DNA of 64,000 nt, taken from assembly GCF_014202425.1 (NCBI RefSeq), contig NZ_JACHGT010000004.1, positions 76,307 to 140,306 on the forward strand. The letters are read 5' to 3'. Each line of letters opens with the position of its first letter. Within the stretch, counting starts at the first letter, position 1. This document shows positions 18,185 through 27,144 of the stretch, piece by piece. Both the position numbers and the translations under genes were made by a program. A model generated the notes under the pieces. That model was not told the DNA's origin. It saw only the letters and a list, made by a program, of their open reading frames with translations, and searched no databases. The stretch comes from Phytomonospora endophytica (GTDB lineage Bacteria > Actinomycetota > Actinomycetes > Mycobacteriales > Micromonosporaceae).

Positions 18185-18607
18185 CTAGCTCTCGTCACCG
18201 GACGGAAGACCGGCATCGGTGAGGAACCCCGGGCCGGTCATCAGCCGCCAGTCGAGGAAGGACCCGTCGGTGAACGCCATCCGCGCGACCGGGTCACCGT
18301 CCCGCTCGCCGGTGCCGGCGAAGGAGGCCACGTACCGCCGGGGGAGCTGCGAGGTCATCGACGGCTCCTCCTCGCCCGTCGCGCCGAAGTCCCAGAAGGT
18401 CAGGTACAGGTCCGACACCGACAGCACGAGCGGGTCGCCGTCGCGGGAGAAGGCCGCCGCGATCGAGCCTTCGCCGCCCTGCCGCACGCCGGGGACGACC
18501 CGGCAGTGCGCGAGCAGGCGCTCGCCGGCGAGGAGCCGGGTCAGTCGCTTGGTGAAGTCGGGCGCGGCGAGGGCCGCTTTCCCGGCGATCTTGTCGAAGA
18601 CGTCCAT
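18185..18607 (-). CDS. Conserved hypothetical protein next to divergent TetR gene
   Basis: A 140-residue soluble protein without signal or membrane segment. The sequence alternates short beta-like stretches (LLAHCRVVPGV, LVLSVSDLYLTFWDFG, RYVASFAG, ARMAFTDGSFLDWRLM), perhaps a PH-like or barrel fold; no named family recognised. The ATG at 18607 follows a GGGAG ribosome-binding site. Just upstream lies one of two matching inverted repeats that probably bind the divergent TetR protein, so expression is likely ligand-controlled. Confidence 0.65.
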   Translation of the reverse strand: MDVFDKIAGKAALAAPDFTKRLTRLLAGERLLAHCRVVPGVRQGGEGSIAAAFSRDGDPLVLSVSDLYLTFWDFGATGEEEPSMTSQLPRRYVASFAGTGERDGDPVARMAFTDGSFLDWRLMTGPGFLTDAGLPSGDES

Positions 18608-18615
18608 ATCGCTCC

Positions 18616-18639
18616 CTAACGCAGTGGGCCTTGCGTTAG
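18616..18639. promoter_or_regulatory. Inverted repeat 1 (candidate TetR operator, hypothetical-gene side)
   Basis: Arms CTAACGCA and TGCGTTAG separated by 8 nt. The 7-bp core (TAACGCA/TGCGTTA) recurs in the second repeat 23 bp further on. The site lies immediately upstream of the ribosome-binding site of the minus-strand gene starting at 18607. Confidence 0.65.
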
Positions 18640-18661
18640 TGACCCTAAGTCCACCACGCCC

Positions 18662-18686
18662 TTAACGCAATCAGCTTCTGCGTTAA
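18662..18686. promoter_or_regulatory. Inverted repeat 2 (candidate TetR operator, tetR side)
   Basis: Arms TTAACGCA and TGCGTTAA separated by 9 nt, sharing the core of repeat 1. It ends one base before the GTG start of the tetR gene, so binding would shut off the regulator itself. The transcript of tetR may be leaderless, since no Shine-Dalgarno sequence fits. Confidence 0.65.
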
Positions 18687-18687
18687 T

Positions 18688-19272
18688 GTGAAGCACGTGA
18701 CTCCGACCGCACCGGCCCGCCGGACCGGGGGCCGCAGCGCGCGCGTCCGCGCGGCGGTGCACCGGGCCTTCACCGAACTGCTCACCGAACGCGGCTACGG
18801 CAACTTCGCCGTCGGCGACGTCGCCGAACGCGCCGGTGTCGCCGACTCCAGCGTCTACCGCCGGTGGGGACGGCTCGACGCGCTGCTCATGGACGTCCTC
18901 GTCGACCGGCTCAACACCGACTGGCCCGTTCCCGACACCGGCGGCCTCGCGGGGGACCTGCGCGAGTTCGCGCTCAACGTCGCCAGGGGCGTCAACGGGC
19001 CCGACGCGCTGACGGTGCTGCGGACGGTCATCGCCCTCCTCGACGTCGAAGGCGGCGAGGAGGTCCGCAGGCTCTTCCTGAGCCAGCGGACCGGTCAGAT
19101 CGAGGCGATGCTCGACCGCGCGCGGGCGCGCGGCGAACGGACGCCCGAGGTCGGCGACGTCGTCGACGTGGTGATGGCGCCGATGTACTTCCGCTACGTC
19201 TTCTCGGCCGGTCCCGTCGACGACGCCTACGTCCGGAAGCTGCTGGAACGCCTCGGCGTCGTGGTCTTCTAG
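18688..19272 (+). CDS. TetR/AcrR-family transcriptional regulator
   Basis: A 194-residue repressor-type protein. The N-terminal helix-turn-helix is clear: RVRAAVHRAFTELLTERGY, VGDVAERAGVADSSVYRRWG at about residues 24-62. The C-terminal ligand domain is of the TetR_C type with VLRTVIALLDVEGG. GTG at 18688 or a second in-frame GTG at 18697 starts it. Two related inverted repeats in the divergent spacer are its likely operators. The stop shares CTAG with the convergent alcohol dehydrogenase gene. Confidence 0.87.
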   Translation: MKHVTPTAPARRTGGRSARVRAAVHRAFTELLTERGYGNFAVGDVAERAGVADSSVYRRWGRLDALLMDVLVDRLNTDWPVPDTGGLAGDLREFALNVARGVNGPDALTVLRTVIALLDVEGGEEVRRLFLSQRTGQIEAMLDRARARGERTPEVGDVVDVVMAPMYFRYVFSAGPVDDAYVRKLLERLGVVVF

Positions 19273-20312
19273 GCCCCCGGCAGCACGACGGTGACCCCGG
19301 CGCCGGGCCGCGTGCCCATCGCCGCAAGCGCGGCCGGTGCCTCGCCGAGGCCGATCGTGCTCGTCACGAGATCCTGCGGGCGCAGGCGCCCGGCGGCGAC
19401 CAGCCCCATCATCTCCGGATAGGCGTGCGCGGCCATGCCGTGGCTGCCCAGGACGTCCAGCTCATAGACGATGACGCGCTCCATGGGCAGCGCCGGATCG
19501 CCCTCGGCACCCGGCAGCAGCCCGACCTGGACGTGCCGTCCACGCCGCCGCAGGCTCAGCAGCGAGGCCGCGCACGTCCCCGGGCTGCCCAGCGCGTCGA
19601 GGGAGACGTGCGCACCGCCGCCGGTGGCCGCGCGGACCGCCTCGGCGGTGTCGGCGCCGTCGGCGGCCGAGACGCACACCGCCGCCCCGAAGCGCTCTGC
19701 GAGGGCCAGCGCGACCGGCGAGACGTCGACCGCGACGACCCGCGCGCCCGCCGCCGCGGCGATCATCACCGCCGACAGTCCGACCCCGCCGCACCCGTGC
19801 ACCGCGACCCACTCGCCGGGCCGGGCCGCGCCCCGGGCGGCGACCGCGCGGTACGCCGTCGCGAAACGGCAGCCCAGCGAGGCCGCCGCGGTGAAGGAGA
19901 GCCCGGCCGGGAGCGCGATGAGGTTGGCGCCGGCGGCGTCGACCCGGACGTATTCGGCGAAAGAGCCCCAGTGCGTGAAACCCGGCTGCGTCTGGCGCTC
20001 GCAGACCTGCTGCTCACCCGCCGCGCACGCCGGGCAGCTCCCGCAGGCGCACACGAAAGGCGCGGTGACGCGGTCACCCGGTTTCCAGCCGGTGACCTCC
20101 TCGCCGACCGACTCCACGACACCGGCGAACTCGTGACCCGGTACGTGCGGGAGCGCGATGTCGGGGTCGTGGCCCATCCAGCCGTGCCAGTCGCTGCGGC
20201 ACAGCCCGGTCGCCTCAACGCGGACGACCGCGCCACGCCGACCGGGGGAGGGCTCGGGGACGTCGGCGACGGCGAGGGGGCCGCCGTGGGCCTCGAAAAG
20301 CACCGCTCGCAT
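19269..20312 (-). CDS. Zinc-dependent alcohol dehydrogenase (MDR family)
   Basis: A 347-residue medium-chain dehydrogenase. Catalytic zinc ligands: Cys38 (GLCRSDWHGW) and His60-Glu61 (VPGHEFAGVV). The structural zinc lobe has CACGSCPACAAGEQQVC around residues 88-104, the cofactor site is CGGVGLSAVMIA, and the acidic VAVDVS end suggests NAD(H) preference. It would oxidise a primary or secondary alcohol reversibly. ATG at 20312 is preceded by AAGGAG at good spacing; upstream in-frame sequence lacks conservation. It is convergent with tetR and divergent from the dehydratase gene 78 bp away. Confidence 0.9.
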   Translation of the reverse strand: MRAVLFEAHGGPLAVADVPEPSPGRRGAVVRVEATGLCRSDWHGWMGHDPDIALPHVPGHEFAGVVESVGEEVTGWKPGDRVTAPFVCACGSCPACAAGEQQVCERQTQPGFTHWGSFAEYVRVDAAGANLIALPAGLSFTAAASLGCRFATAYRAVAARGAARPGEWVAVHGCGGVGLSAVMIAAAAGARVVAVDVSPVALALAERFGAAVCVSAADGADTAEAVRAATGGGAHVSLDALGSPGTCAASLLSLRRRGRHVQVGLLPGAEGDPALPMERVIVYELDVLGSHGMAAHAYPEMMGLVAAGRLRPQDLVTSTIGLGEAPAALAAMGTRPGAGVTVVLPGA

Positions 20313-20390
20313 GCTCGGCTCCTTACTCGGCGAATGCCCGATGGTAGGACCCGGCGTGCCCCGGCGACCAGCCCTGGGCACACTTGATCC

Positions 20391-21323
20391 ATGAGGCTGG
20401 TGACGATCGACGACGTCCGCGCGGCGGAGAAGGCCATCGAGGGGTTCGCCGTGCGCACCCCACTGCTGCACGCCGCATGGGCCGGTGACCTGTGGCTCAA
20501 GGCGGAGAACCTCCAGCCGGTCGGGGCCTTCAAGATCCGTGGCGCGGCCAACGCCCTGGCCCGTCTCCCCGAGGGCGCCGGCGTCATCACGCACTCATCG
20601 GGCAACCACGGGCGCGCCCTCGGGTACGCCGCCGCGCGTCGCGGAGTGCCGTGCGTGGTCGTCGTCCCCGACACCGCCCCGGCCGCGAAGGTCGCCGGGA
20701 TCCGCGACACCGGTGCCGAGATCATCATGGTCACGCCCGCCGAACGCTTCAGCGCCACCGAACGCCTGACCGCCGAACGCGGCCTCGTGCTCATCCCGCC
20801 CTACGACCACCCCGACGTGATCGCCGGGCAGGGCACGGTCGGGCTGGAGATCCTCGACCAGTCATCCGATGTGGACACCGTGCTGGTGCCGGTCGGCGGC
20901 GGCGGGCTCGGTTCCGGGGTGGCGACGGCCGTCAAGGCGCTCGCGCCCACGGTCCGGGTGATCGGGGTCGAGCCGGAACTGGCCGCCGACGCCGAGGAGA
21001 GCCTCCGTGCCGGGGAACTCATCGCCTGGCCGCAGGAGAAGAGCTACCGCACCATCGCCGACGGCGTCCGCACGGGCCTGTCGGAGCTCACCTTCGCGCA
21101 CCTCAAGGCCAGGCTCGACGACATCGTGACCGTCACCGAGGCCGAGATCCGTTCCGCCACCGGGGAACTGGCCCGCCGCGCGAAGCTCGTCGCCGAACCG
21201 ACCGGCGCGCTCACCACCGCCGCGTACCTGCGCTACGGGTCCGAGTGGGGCCGCGCCGCCGCCGTCGTCAGCGGCGGGAACCTCGACCCGGAGCTGCTGG
21301 CGGAACTCGTCACGGCGAGCTGA
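20391..21323 (+). CDS. PLP-dependent threonine/serine dehydratase-family enzyme
   Basis: A 310-residue fold-type II PLP enzyme. The Schiff-base Lys48 sits in LKAENLQPVGAFKIRGA, SSGNHGRALGYAA binds the substrate carboxylate, and PVGGGGLGSG is the phosphate loop. Length and motifs fit catabolic threonine dehydratase or serine racemase rather than the longer regulated biosynthetic IlvA, because no C-terminal ACT domain is present. It would deaminate threonine or serine to 2-oxo acids. The 3' end overlaps the convergent isochorismatase-like gene by 14 bp. Confidence 0.88.
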   Translation: MRLVTIDDVRAAEKAIEGFAVRTPLLHAAWAGDLWLKAENLQPVGAFKIRGAANALARLPEGAGVITHSSGNHGRALGYAAARRGVPCVVVVPDTAPAAKVAGIRDTGAEIIMVTPAERFSATERLTAERGLVLIPPYDHPDVIAGQGTVGLEILDQSSDVDTVLVPVGGGGLGSGVATAVKALAPTVRVIGVEPELAADAEESLRAGELIAWPQEKSYRTIADGVRTGLSELTFAHLKARLDDIVTVTEAEIRSATGELARRAKLVAEPTGALTTAAYLRYGSEWGRAAAVVSGGNLDPELLAELVTAS

Positions 21324-21861
21324 AGTCCACTTCGGACGAAGGCAGTACCCGGACGCTGCGGCCCGGGTACTCGATGATGCCGAAGATCTGGTTGTGGTGC
21401 GCGATCGACCGCGCGGCCGAGATGTACTCGTCGGTGTCCTCGCGTTCCATCGTCGTGTGCCCGTCGGCGACGAGCACGACGTCGTAGCCGTGCCCGAGCG
21501 ACGCCCGCGCGGCGCTCTCGACGCAGAACTCCGTGGCGAAGCCGGTGACCAGCACCTCGGTGACGCCCAGCGCGTCCAAGGTCGCCTTCAACGTCGTGTC
21601 GATAAAGGGATCGGCGCTCCGCTTGGCGATCACGACGTCCTCGACCCGGGGCGTCAGCGCCTCGACGAACTCGTGCCCCGGCGCGCCTTGCGGCAGTTTC
21701 TCGCCCCACTGCTGCAAAGCGATCACGGGGACTCCGGCCGCATCCGCCCGCTCCCGCAACCCGGCGACGACCGCGACGGTGGCATCGAGGTCGTGCGCCC
21801 GCGAGCGGGTGAGTAGCGCGGTCTGCATGTCGATGATGAGCAGCGCGGGACGGTGGGCCAT
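21310..21861 (-). CDS. Isochorismatase-family cysteine hydrolase
   Basis: A 183-residue hydrolase with the catalytic triad of the family: Asp11 (LLIIDMQTALL), Lys80 (DVVIAKRSADPF) and Cys113 (TGFATEFCVESAARASL). The cis-peptide segment TGFAT precedes the cysteine as usual. Members hydrolyse amides such as nicotinamide or isochorismate; the substrate here is open. The ATG at 21861 gives the normal family N-terminus; another ATG lies four codons upstream. No siderophore biosynthesis genes accompany it, so a role in enterobactin-like synthesis is not supported. Confidence 0.87.
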   Translation of the reverse strand: MAHRPALLIIDMQTALLTRSRAHDLDATVAVVAGLRERADAAGVPVIALQQWGEKLPQGAPGHEFVEALTPRVEDVVIAKRSADPFIDTTLKATLDALGVTEVLVTGFATEFCVESAARASLGHGYDVVLVADGHTTMEREDTDEYISAARSIAHHNQIFGIIEYPGRSVRVLPSSEVDFSSP

Positions 21862-22006
21862 GAGGGGGACCATACGCGGGTGGGGGTGGGGGAGGTGGGT
21901 GGATGCGTGCCTCCGCGCCGAGCGGGTATCCACAAGGGTCCCCACCCGCCACGACATTCGCCGCCCCGCCGGGCGCGTGTCATCCTCTAAGGGAGGTGAC
22001 CTGCCG

Positions 22007-25000
22007 ATGCCCGTCCCGAACATCGTCGACCGCGCCATCAGGCTGTTCCGGTTCCTCGCGCGGGTCCAGCAACTGCGCTCCGACCCGCCGCGCACCGTCG
22101 AGGCCTACCAGCAGGGCGGCGGCGCCGTCCTCTGGTTCGGTGACGTGCCGGCGCATCCCGCCGTCGCGCCGATCGGTCCCGAACCCGGCCCCGACGACGT
22201 GCTGCTCACCGTCGACCGCGTCGCGCGCGTCGACCCGCCCACCCCGCCCGAAGCGCTGGCCGCGCGGCTGAGCACGCCCCTCGACGACCCGGACACGCCG
22301 CCCGCGCTCGACGACGGCGCGAGCGAACCCGAACTCGACGCCTACCTCACCGCCTGGAACCCCTGGGCCGAAAAGGAACGCGCCGACGCGCCGGTCCGCG
22401 CGCTGTACGGCCGCCTCTTCGCGATGCACGTGGCCGCCACCGGCCACCCCGAGGACCTCGAACTCGTCCTCGGCATCGGCTGCCTCTCCTGGGTCCCGCC
22501 CGGCGAGTCCCCGGTCCGCCGCCACCTGCTGACCGCGCCCGTCGCCATCGGCTTCGACGCCGACACCGGCCGCCTGTCGGTCGTGCGCGTCAAGGCCCTC
22601 GACGCGCTCGCCGTCGAACTGGAGATGCTCGACCCCGGCCACATCGCCGCATCGGCGCACCTCCAGGGGATTCGCGCCGACGCGCAGAGCACCGCCGCGC
22701 ACCCCATGCACCGCGGCGAGCAGGGACCGCTCGTCCGCCGTCTCGTGCACACCCTCGACGCCGACGGCGGGTACAGCGACGCCGACCTCCCGCCCGCGCA
22801 CGGCCCCCGCGCGCAGGCCGCCTTCGCGCCCGCGCTCATCCTGCGCCGCCGTTCCCGCCGCGACCTCGTCGAGATCTACGAGGCCATCGGCGAAGAACTG
22901 ATCCACACCGGTCGCGTCCCCGAAGGCCTCCTCCCGCTCGTCGACCCCGACCACGTGCCCGCCGCCGAACCCGGCGGGCCCGGCGGCGCACTGGTCACAG
23001 TGGACGGTGATCCCTTCCTTCCGCTGCCCGCCAACGACACGCAGCGCCGGATCCTCGAACAGGTAGACACCCGGGCCCAGACCCTCGTGCAGGGCCCGCC
23101 CGGCACCGGCAAGACCCACACCGCCGCCCTGCTCATCTCCCACCTCCTCGCCCGCGGCGAGCGCGTCCTGGTCACCGCCCACACCGACCGCGCCCTCAAA
23201 GAGGTCCGCGACAAGCTTCCGGCGGCGATCAAACCGCTGTCGGTCGCCGTCGTCGGCACCTCGCGGGAGGACATGTCCGACCTCAAGGTCGCCGTCGAGC
23301 GCATCGCCGCCGCCTCCGCCGAACACGACGAGGCCGCCGCCGCCGAGACCATCGAGGCGTGCCTGGCCGCCATCGACCGGCTCGGCGCCGAACGCGCCGG
23401 GCTCCACCACCGCCTCGTCGACGCCCGCGAGGACGAGGTCCGCGTGCACGAGTTCCGCGGTGAGCGCGGCACCCTGGCGCAGCTCGCCGTCCGTCACCGC
23501 GAGCGGAGCGCGAAGCACGCGTGGCTGCCGGAGTACGCCGAGGTCGACGCCGGCGAGCCGGCCCCGCTCGACTCCACCGAGGCCCTGGCGTGGCTGAAAC
23601 TGTTGCGGGACAGCGATCTCGCCGCCGACGAACCCGAGGCCGACGCCCGTCTCGTCGAACTGGCCGCCGTCCCCGACCGGGGCATCTACGCCGATCTCGT
23701 CGCCACCGTCCCCGGTCTGGGCGTACTCGCCGACCGGGTCGCCGCCGCGCCCGTGCCGCGCGTCTTCGCCGACCTCGTCGCCGCGGAACGCGCCGCCATC
23801 GAGGCCGAAGCGGCCCACGGGCACCTCAAGGACCACCCCGCGCACCGGCCGGTCACGGCCCTGGATCCCGGTGTCCGCGCGGAGTTGCGGGAGCGGCTCC
23901 ACCGCCTCGCCGACGAGGCCGGCGACCTCGCCCGCTGGCGCGAGCGCTGGATGGACGAGGCGCTCGTCGACGTCCGCTCCGGCCGCGCCCAGATCTGGCG
24001 TGCCCGCGCCCGCCAGATCAGCGACCTGATGGTGCGCGCGAAGCCCCTCGTGGAACGAATCGGGCCGCTCACCCACATCGAGGTGGAGGGTGGCGGGGTC
24101 GGCGCACTCAACGCCCTCGCGCGGCAGCTGCTGGAGCACCTCGGCACCGGCGGCCGCATCAAGGCCGGGCCGGACGGCACCGTCAAGGTCGGCGCCCTCA
24201 CCGCGAAGGCCGTCAAACAGGCGCAGCCGCTGTTCGAGCGCGTTCGCGTCGACGGCCTGCCGCCGACGACCCGCGACCGGCTCGAAGCCTTCGCCACCCA
24301 TGTCGACGCGCTCGCCGCGCTCGGTGCCCTCGACCGGGCCTGGCCGGACGGAACCCCGGTCCCGGCGGGGAAGTCGCTGTCGGAGCGTCTCCAGTGGCAC
24401 CTGACCGAACGCGCCCAGCTCGGCCGCGTGCTCGCCCTCGGCGGCGCGCTCGACCGCGAGGAGAGCGCCCTCGCCGGGATGGGCCTGCCGCGTCCCGATT
24501 GGACCGACCTGGCCTCCGTGCGCTCGTACGCCGCCCTCGTGGAGGCCGCGGCGGCCGCCGACGCCGTTCGTTCGGCGGGCGTGCCGCTGACCCGGATCGC
24601 CGAAGTGGTCGGGGAGGTGGCGCGCTGGAAGGACGCCGCGCCCTGCGTCCGGGAGCTCGACGCCGCCGTCGCCGGACGCGACCCCGACGCCTACGCCACC
24701 GCACACGCCCGGCTCGCGAGACTCCATCAGGTCCGGGCGCTGGCGGCCCGCCGCGACGATCTCGCCCGCCGTCTGTCCACAGTGGCCGACGGGCTGCGCG
24801 AGGCCGTCGCCGCCGATCCCGGCGACCCCGTGTGGCGCACCCGGCTCGGCGCTTTCGAGGAGGCCTGGGACTGGGCCGCGACGGGCGCGTGGATCACCGG
24901 CCGTGACGCCGAGGACGTCAACCTGCTGCGTTCGTCGGTCACCGCGGTCGAGGAGCGGATCCGCGCCCAGGTCGAGGAACTGGCCGCCACCCGCGCCTGG

Positions 25001-26485
25001 AACCACGCCGTCTCGGCCGCGCGCCTGACCGGCGCCGCCCGCGCGAACCTCACCCACTACGCCCAGCTCGTGCAGCGCCTCGGCAAGGGCACGGGCAAGT
25101 ACGCCGTGCAGCGCCGAACGGAGATCCGCCAGGCCATGGACCGCTGCCGCGAGGCCGTCCCGGTGTGGATCATGCCGGTCTACCGGATCGCCGAGCAGCT
25201 GCGGATCCGGCCGGGCATGTTCGACGTGGTCATCGTCGACGAGGCCTCCCAGGCCGGTCTCGAAGCGACCTTCCTGCAGTACCTGGCGCCGAAGATCGTC
25301 GTGATCGGCGACGACCGGCAGGTCTCGCCCTCCGCCGTCGGCGTCAACCAGCAGCGCCTGCGCGACCTCGCCGGCCAGTACCTCGCCGACGACCACTACC
25401 GCGCCTCCTGGCAGGACCCCCGCCGCAGCCTCTTCGACGAGGCCAAGATGCGGTTCCGGGGGATGCTCACGCTGACCGAGCACCGCCGCTGCGTCCCCGA
25501 GATCATCGGTTTCTCCAACCGCGTCGCCTACGAACCCGACGGGATCCGTCTGCTCCCGGTGCGGCAGTACGGCGTCGACCGCCTCGAACCGGTCCGCCCG
25601 GTGTACTGCCCCGACGGGTACACGCGCGGCCAGACCGGCGGGAAGGTCAACCCCGTGGAGGCCGAGGCCGTCGTCGCGCAGATCGAGAAGTGCGTCGCCG
25701 ACCCGCGCTACGACGGGCTCACCTTCGGCGTCATCTCCCTGCTCGGAACCTCTCAGGCCAAGGCGATCGAGCGCGAGCTGCTGGACCGGATACCGCCGGA
25801 GGAATGGGCCGCCCGCGACCTGCGCTGCGGTGACTCCGCCGACTTCCAGGGCGCCGAACGCGACGTCATGTTCCTGTCCATGGTCGCCGCGCCCGACGAC
25901 CGCGCGGGAGACGGCGGGCTCCGCTCCGCCCTCACCAGCGACGTCTACGTGCAGCGCTACAACGTCGCCGCTTCCCGTGCGCGTGACCAGATGTGGCTTT
26001 TCCACTCGATCGAGCCGAGTGCCCTGGGCAACCCCGAGGACATGCGCTTCCAGCTGCTCGACCACTGCTACCACGCCGTTCGCGGCACGGGCGCCCCCGC
26101 CGTCGGCGAGCGCGTCAGCGACACCGTCCGCGTCGAGCCCTTCGAGTCGCTGTTCGAGCAGCGCGTCCACAATCGGCTGTGCGAGCTGGGGTACACGGTG
26201 ATCCCGCGTTTCCCGGTCGAGGGCTACCGCATCGACTTGGTCGTCGTCGGTGCCAAGGCGCGTCTGGCCGTCGAGTGCGACGGCGACACCTGGCACGGTC
26301 CGCAGGCCTACGAGCACGACCTGGCCCGCCAGCGTGACCTCGAACGCTGCGGCTGGCGCTTCCACCGCGTACGCGAGTCGGCCTTCGCGATCGACCCCGA
26401 GGCGGCCCTGGCCGCGCTCGTGGGCCGCCTTCGTGAGCTGGACATCCATCCCGCGGGGGCCGATTCGCCTACCGTGAACTCATGA
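22007..26485 (+). CDS. Giant SF1 helicase fused to C-terminal PD-(D/E)XK nuclease-like domain
   Basis: A 1,492-residue protein. An unassigned N-terminal 340 residues precede Walker A GPPGTGKT at 363-370. A long insertion of about 700 residues with helical, partly coiled-coil character separates it from Walker B VDEASQAG (Asp1078-Glu1079). RecA-2 follows with FGVISLLGTSQAK, DSADFQGAERDVMFLSMV and RYNVAASRARDQMW, the UPF1/Dna2-like helicase signatures. From about residue 1375 comes a Vsr/DUF559-like endonuclease fold: FEQRVHNRLCELGY, RIDLVV with Asp1410, VECDGDTWH with Glu1423, and RQRDLERCGWRFHRV. Start: GGGAGGTGACC lies just upstream of ATG 22007. Helicase plus Vsr-like fusions are known among candidate anti-phage genes; defence is inference. 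Confidence 0.85.
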   Translation: MPVPNIVDRAIRLFRFLARVQQLRSDPPRTVEAYQQGGGAVLWFGDVPAHPAVAPIGPEPGPDDVLLTVDRVARVDPPTPPEALAARLSTPLDDPDTPPALDDGASEPELDAYLTAWNPWAEKERADAPVRALYGRLFAMHVAATGHPEDLELVLGIGCLSWVPPGESPVRRHLLTAPVAIGFDADTGRLSVVRVKALDALAVELEMLDPGHIAASAHLQGIRADAQSTAAHPMHRGEQGPLVRRLVHTLDADGGYSDADLPPAHGPRAQAAFAPALILRRRSRRDLVEIYEAIGEELIHTGRVPEGLLPLVDPDHVPAAEPGGPGGALVTVDGDPFLPLPANDTQRRILEQVDTRAQTLVQGPPGTGKTHTAALLISHLLARGERVLVTAHTDRALKEVRDKLPAAIKPLSVAVVGTSREDMSDLKVAVERIAAASAEHDEAAAAETIEACLAAIDRLGAERAGLHHRLVDAREDEVRVHEFRGERGTLAQLAVRHRERSAKHAWLPEYAEVDAGEPAPLDSTEALAWLKLLRDSDLAADEPEADARLVELAAVPDRGIYADLVATVPGLGVLADRVAAAPVPRVFADLVAAERAAIEAEAAHGHLKDHPAHRPVTALDPGVRAELRERLHRLADEAGDLARWRERWMDEALVDVRSGRAQIWRARARQISDLMVRAKPLVERIGPLTHIEVEGGGVGALNALARQLLEHLGTGGRIKAGPDGTVKVGALTAKAVKQAQPLFERVRVDGLPPTTRDRLEAFATHVDALAALGALDRAWPDGTPVPAGKSLSERLQWHLTERAQLGRVLALGGALDREESALAGMGLPRPDWTDLASVRSYAALVEAAAAADAVRSAGVPLTRIAEVVGEVARWKDAAPCVRELDAAVAGRDPDAYATAHARLARLHQVRALAARRDDLARRLSTVADGLREAVAADPGDPVWRTRLGAFEEAWDWAATGAWITGRDAEDVNLLRSSVTAVEERIRAQVEELAATRAWNHAVSAARLTGAARANLTHYAQLVQRLGKGTGKYAVQRRTEIRQAMDRCREAVPVWIMPVYRIAEQLRIRPGMFDVVIVDEASQAGLEATFLQYLAPKIVVIGDDRQVSPSAVGVNQQRLRDLAGQYLADDHYRASWQDPRRSLFDEAKMRFRGMLTLTEHRRCVPEIIGFSNRVAYEPDGIRLLPVRQYGVDRLEPVRPVYCPDGYTRGQTGGKVNPVEAEAVVAQIEKCVADPRYDGLTFGVISLLGTSQAKAIERELLDRIPPEEWAARDLRCGDSADFQGAERDVMFLSMVAAPDDRAGDGGLRSALTSDVYVQRYNVAASRARDQMWLFHSIEPSALGNPEDMRFQLLDHCYHAVRGTGAPAVGERVSDTVRVEPFESLFEQRVHNRLCELGYTVIPRFPVEGYRIDLVVVGAKARLAVECDGDTWHGPQAYEHDLARQRDLERCGWRFHRVRESAFAIDPEAALAALVGRLRELDIHPAGADSPTVNS

Positions 26486-27144
26486 GGGTGCTGCTTTTCG
26501 GTGGGACGGGCATGGTCGGTCAGGGCGCGCTGCTGGCGTGCCTGCGGGATCCGGGCGTGCGCGAAGTGCTGTCGGTCGGGCGGGCCGCGACCGGCCGCTC
26601 GCACGCCAAGCTGACCGAGCTCGTCCGCCCGGACCTGTTCGAACTGTCCGATGTGGAGGACCGGCTCGCCGGGTTCGACGCCTGCCTGTTCTGCCTCGGC
26701 GTGTCCTCGGCGGGGATGGGGGAGGCCGACTACCGGCGGGTCACCCACGATCTGACGATGTCGGTCGCCGAACGCCTGGTGCGCGTCGGGCCGTCGACGC
26801 GTTTCCTCTACATCTCCGGTGCCGGAACGAATGCGGGCGGCCGAAGCATGTGGCAGCGGGTGAAGGGCGCCACCGAGAACGCGCTCCTCGCCACGCCCCT
26901 GGATGCGTACATGTTCCGCCCGGGGATGATCCAGCCTCGCGACGGGATCCGGTCGAAGACGCGTCTCTACCGGGCTCTGTACACCGTGCTGACGCCGGTG
27001 CTCAGCGGCCTGCGGGCGATCGCGCCGAACGCGGTGACGACCACCGACGCGCTCGGCCGCGCGATGCTCGCGGTCGCCGAACGCGGCGGGGATCAGCGCG
27101 TGCTGGAGATGGCCGACATCAACCGTCTGTCCCGAGAGCCATGA
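26482..27144 (+). CDS. NAD(P)-binding atypical SDR protein
   Basis: A 220-residue Rossmann protein of the atypical short-chain dehydrogenase group. It starts MRVLLFGGTGMVGQGALLA, a GGxGMVG dinucleotide site; FDACLFCLGVSSAG follows, and FLYISGAG and YMFRPGMIQPRDG are typical of NmrA/YbjT-like members. No Tyr-x-x-x-Lys pair is clear, so it may be a sensor or a weak reductase. ATG 26482 overlaps the stop of the helicase gene as ATGA, so translation of this protein depends on the helicase reading frame. That coupling is unusual for a housekeeping SDR. Confidence 0.8.
   Translation: MRVLLFGGTGMVGQGALLACLRDPGVREVLSVGRAATGRSHAKLTELVRPDLFELSDVEDRLAGFDACLFCLGVSSAGMGEADYRRVTHDLTMSVAERLVRVGPSTRFLYISGAGTNAGGRSMWQRVKGATENALLATPLDAYMFRPGMIQPRDGIRSKTRLYRALYTVLTPVLSGLRAIAPNAVTTTDALGRAMLAVAERGGDQRVLEMADINRLSREP

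Noticed and set aside
21310-21861. Isochorismatase as a siderophore biosynthesis gene linked to the iron transporters
   Set aside because: No dhb/ent-type genes nearby; the family has many other substrates.
21980-26449. A 1,489-codon minus-strand frame opposite the helicase
   Set aside because: Composition is Gly/Val/Asp-rich without domains; the plus frame has all helicase motifs.
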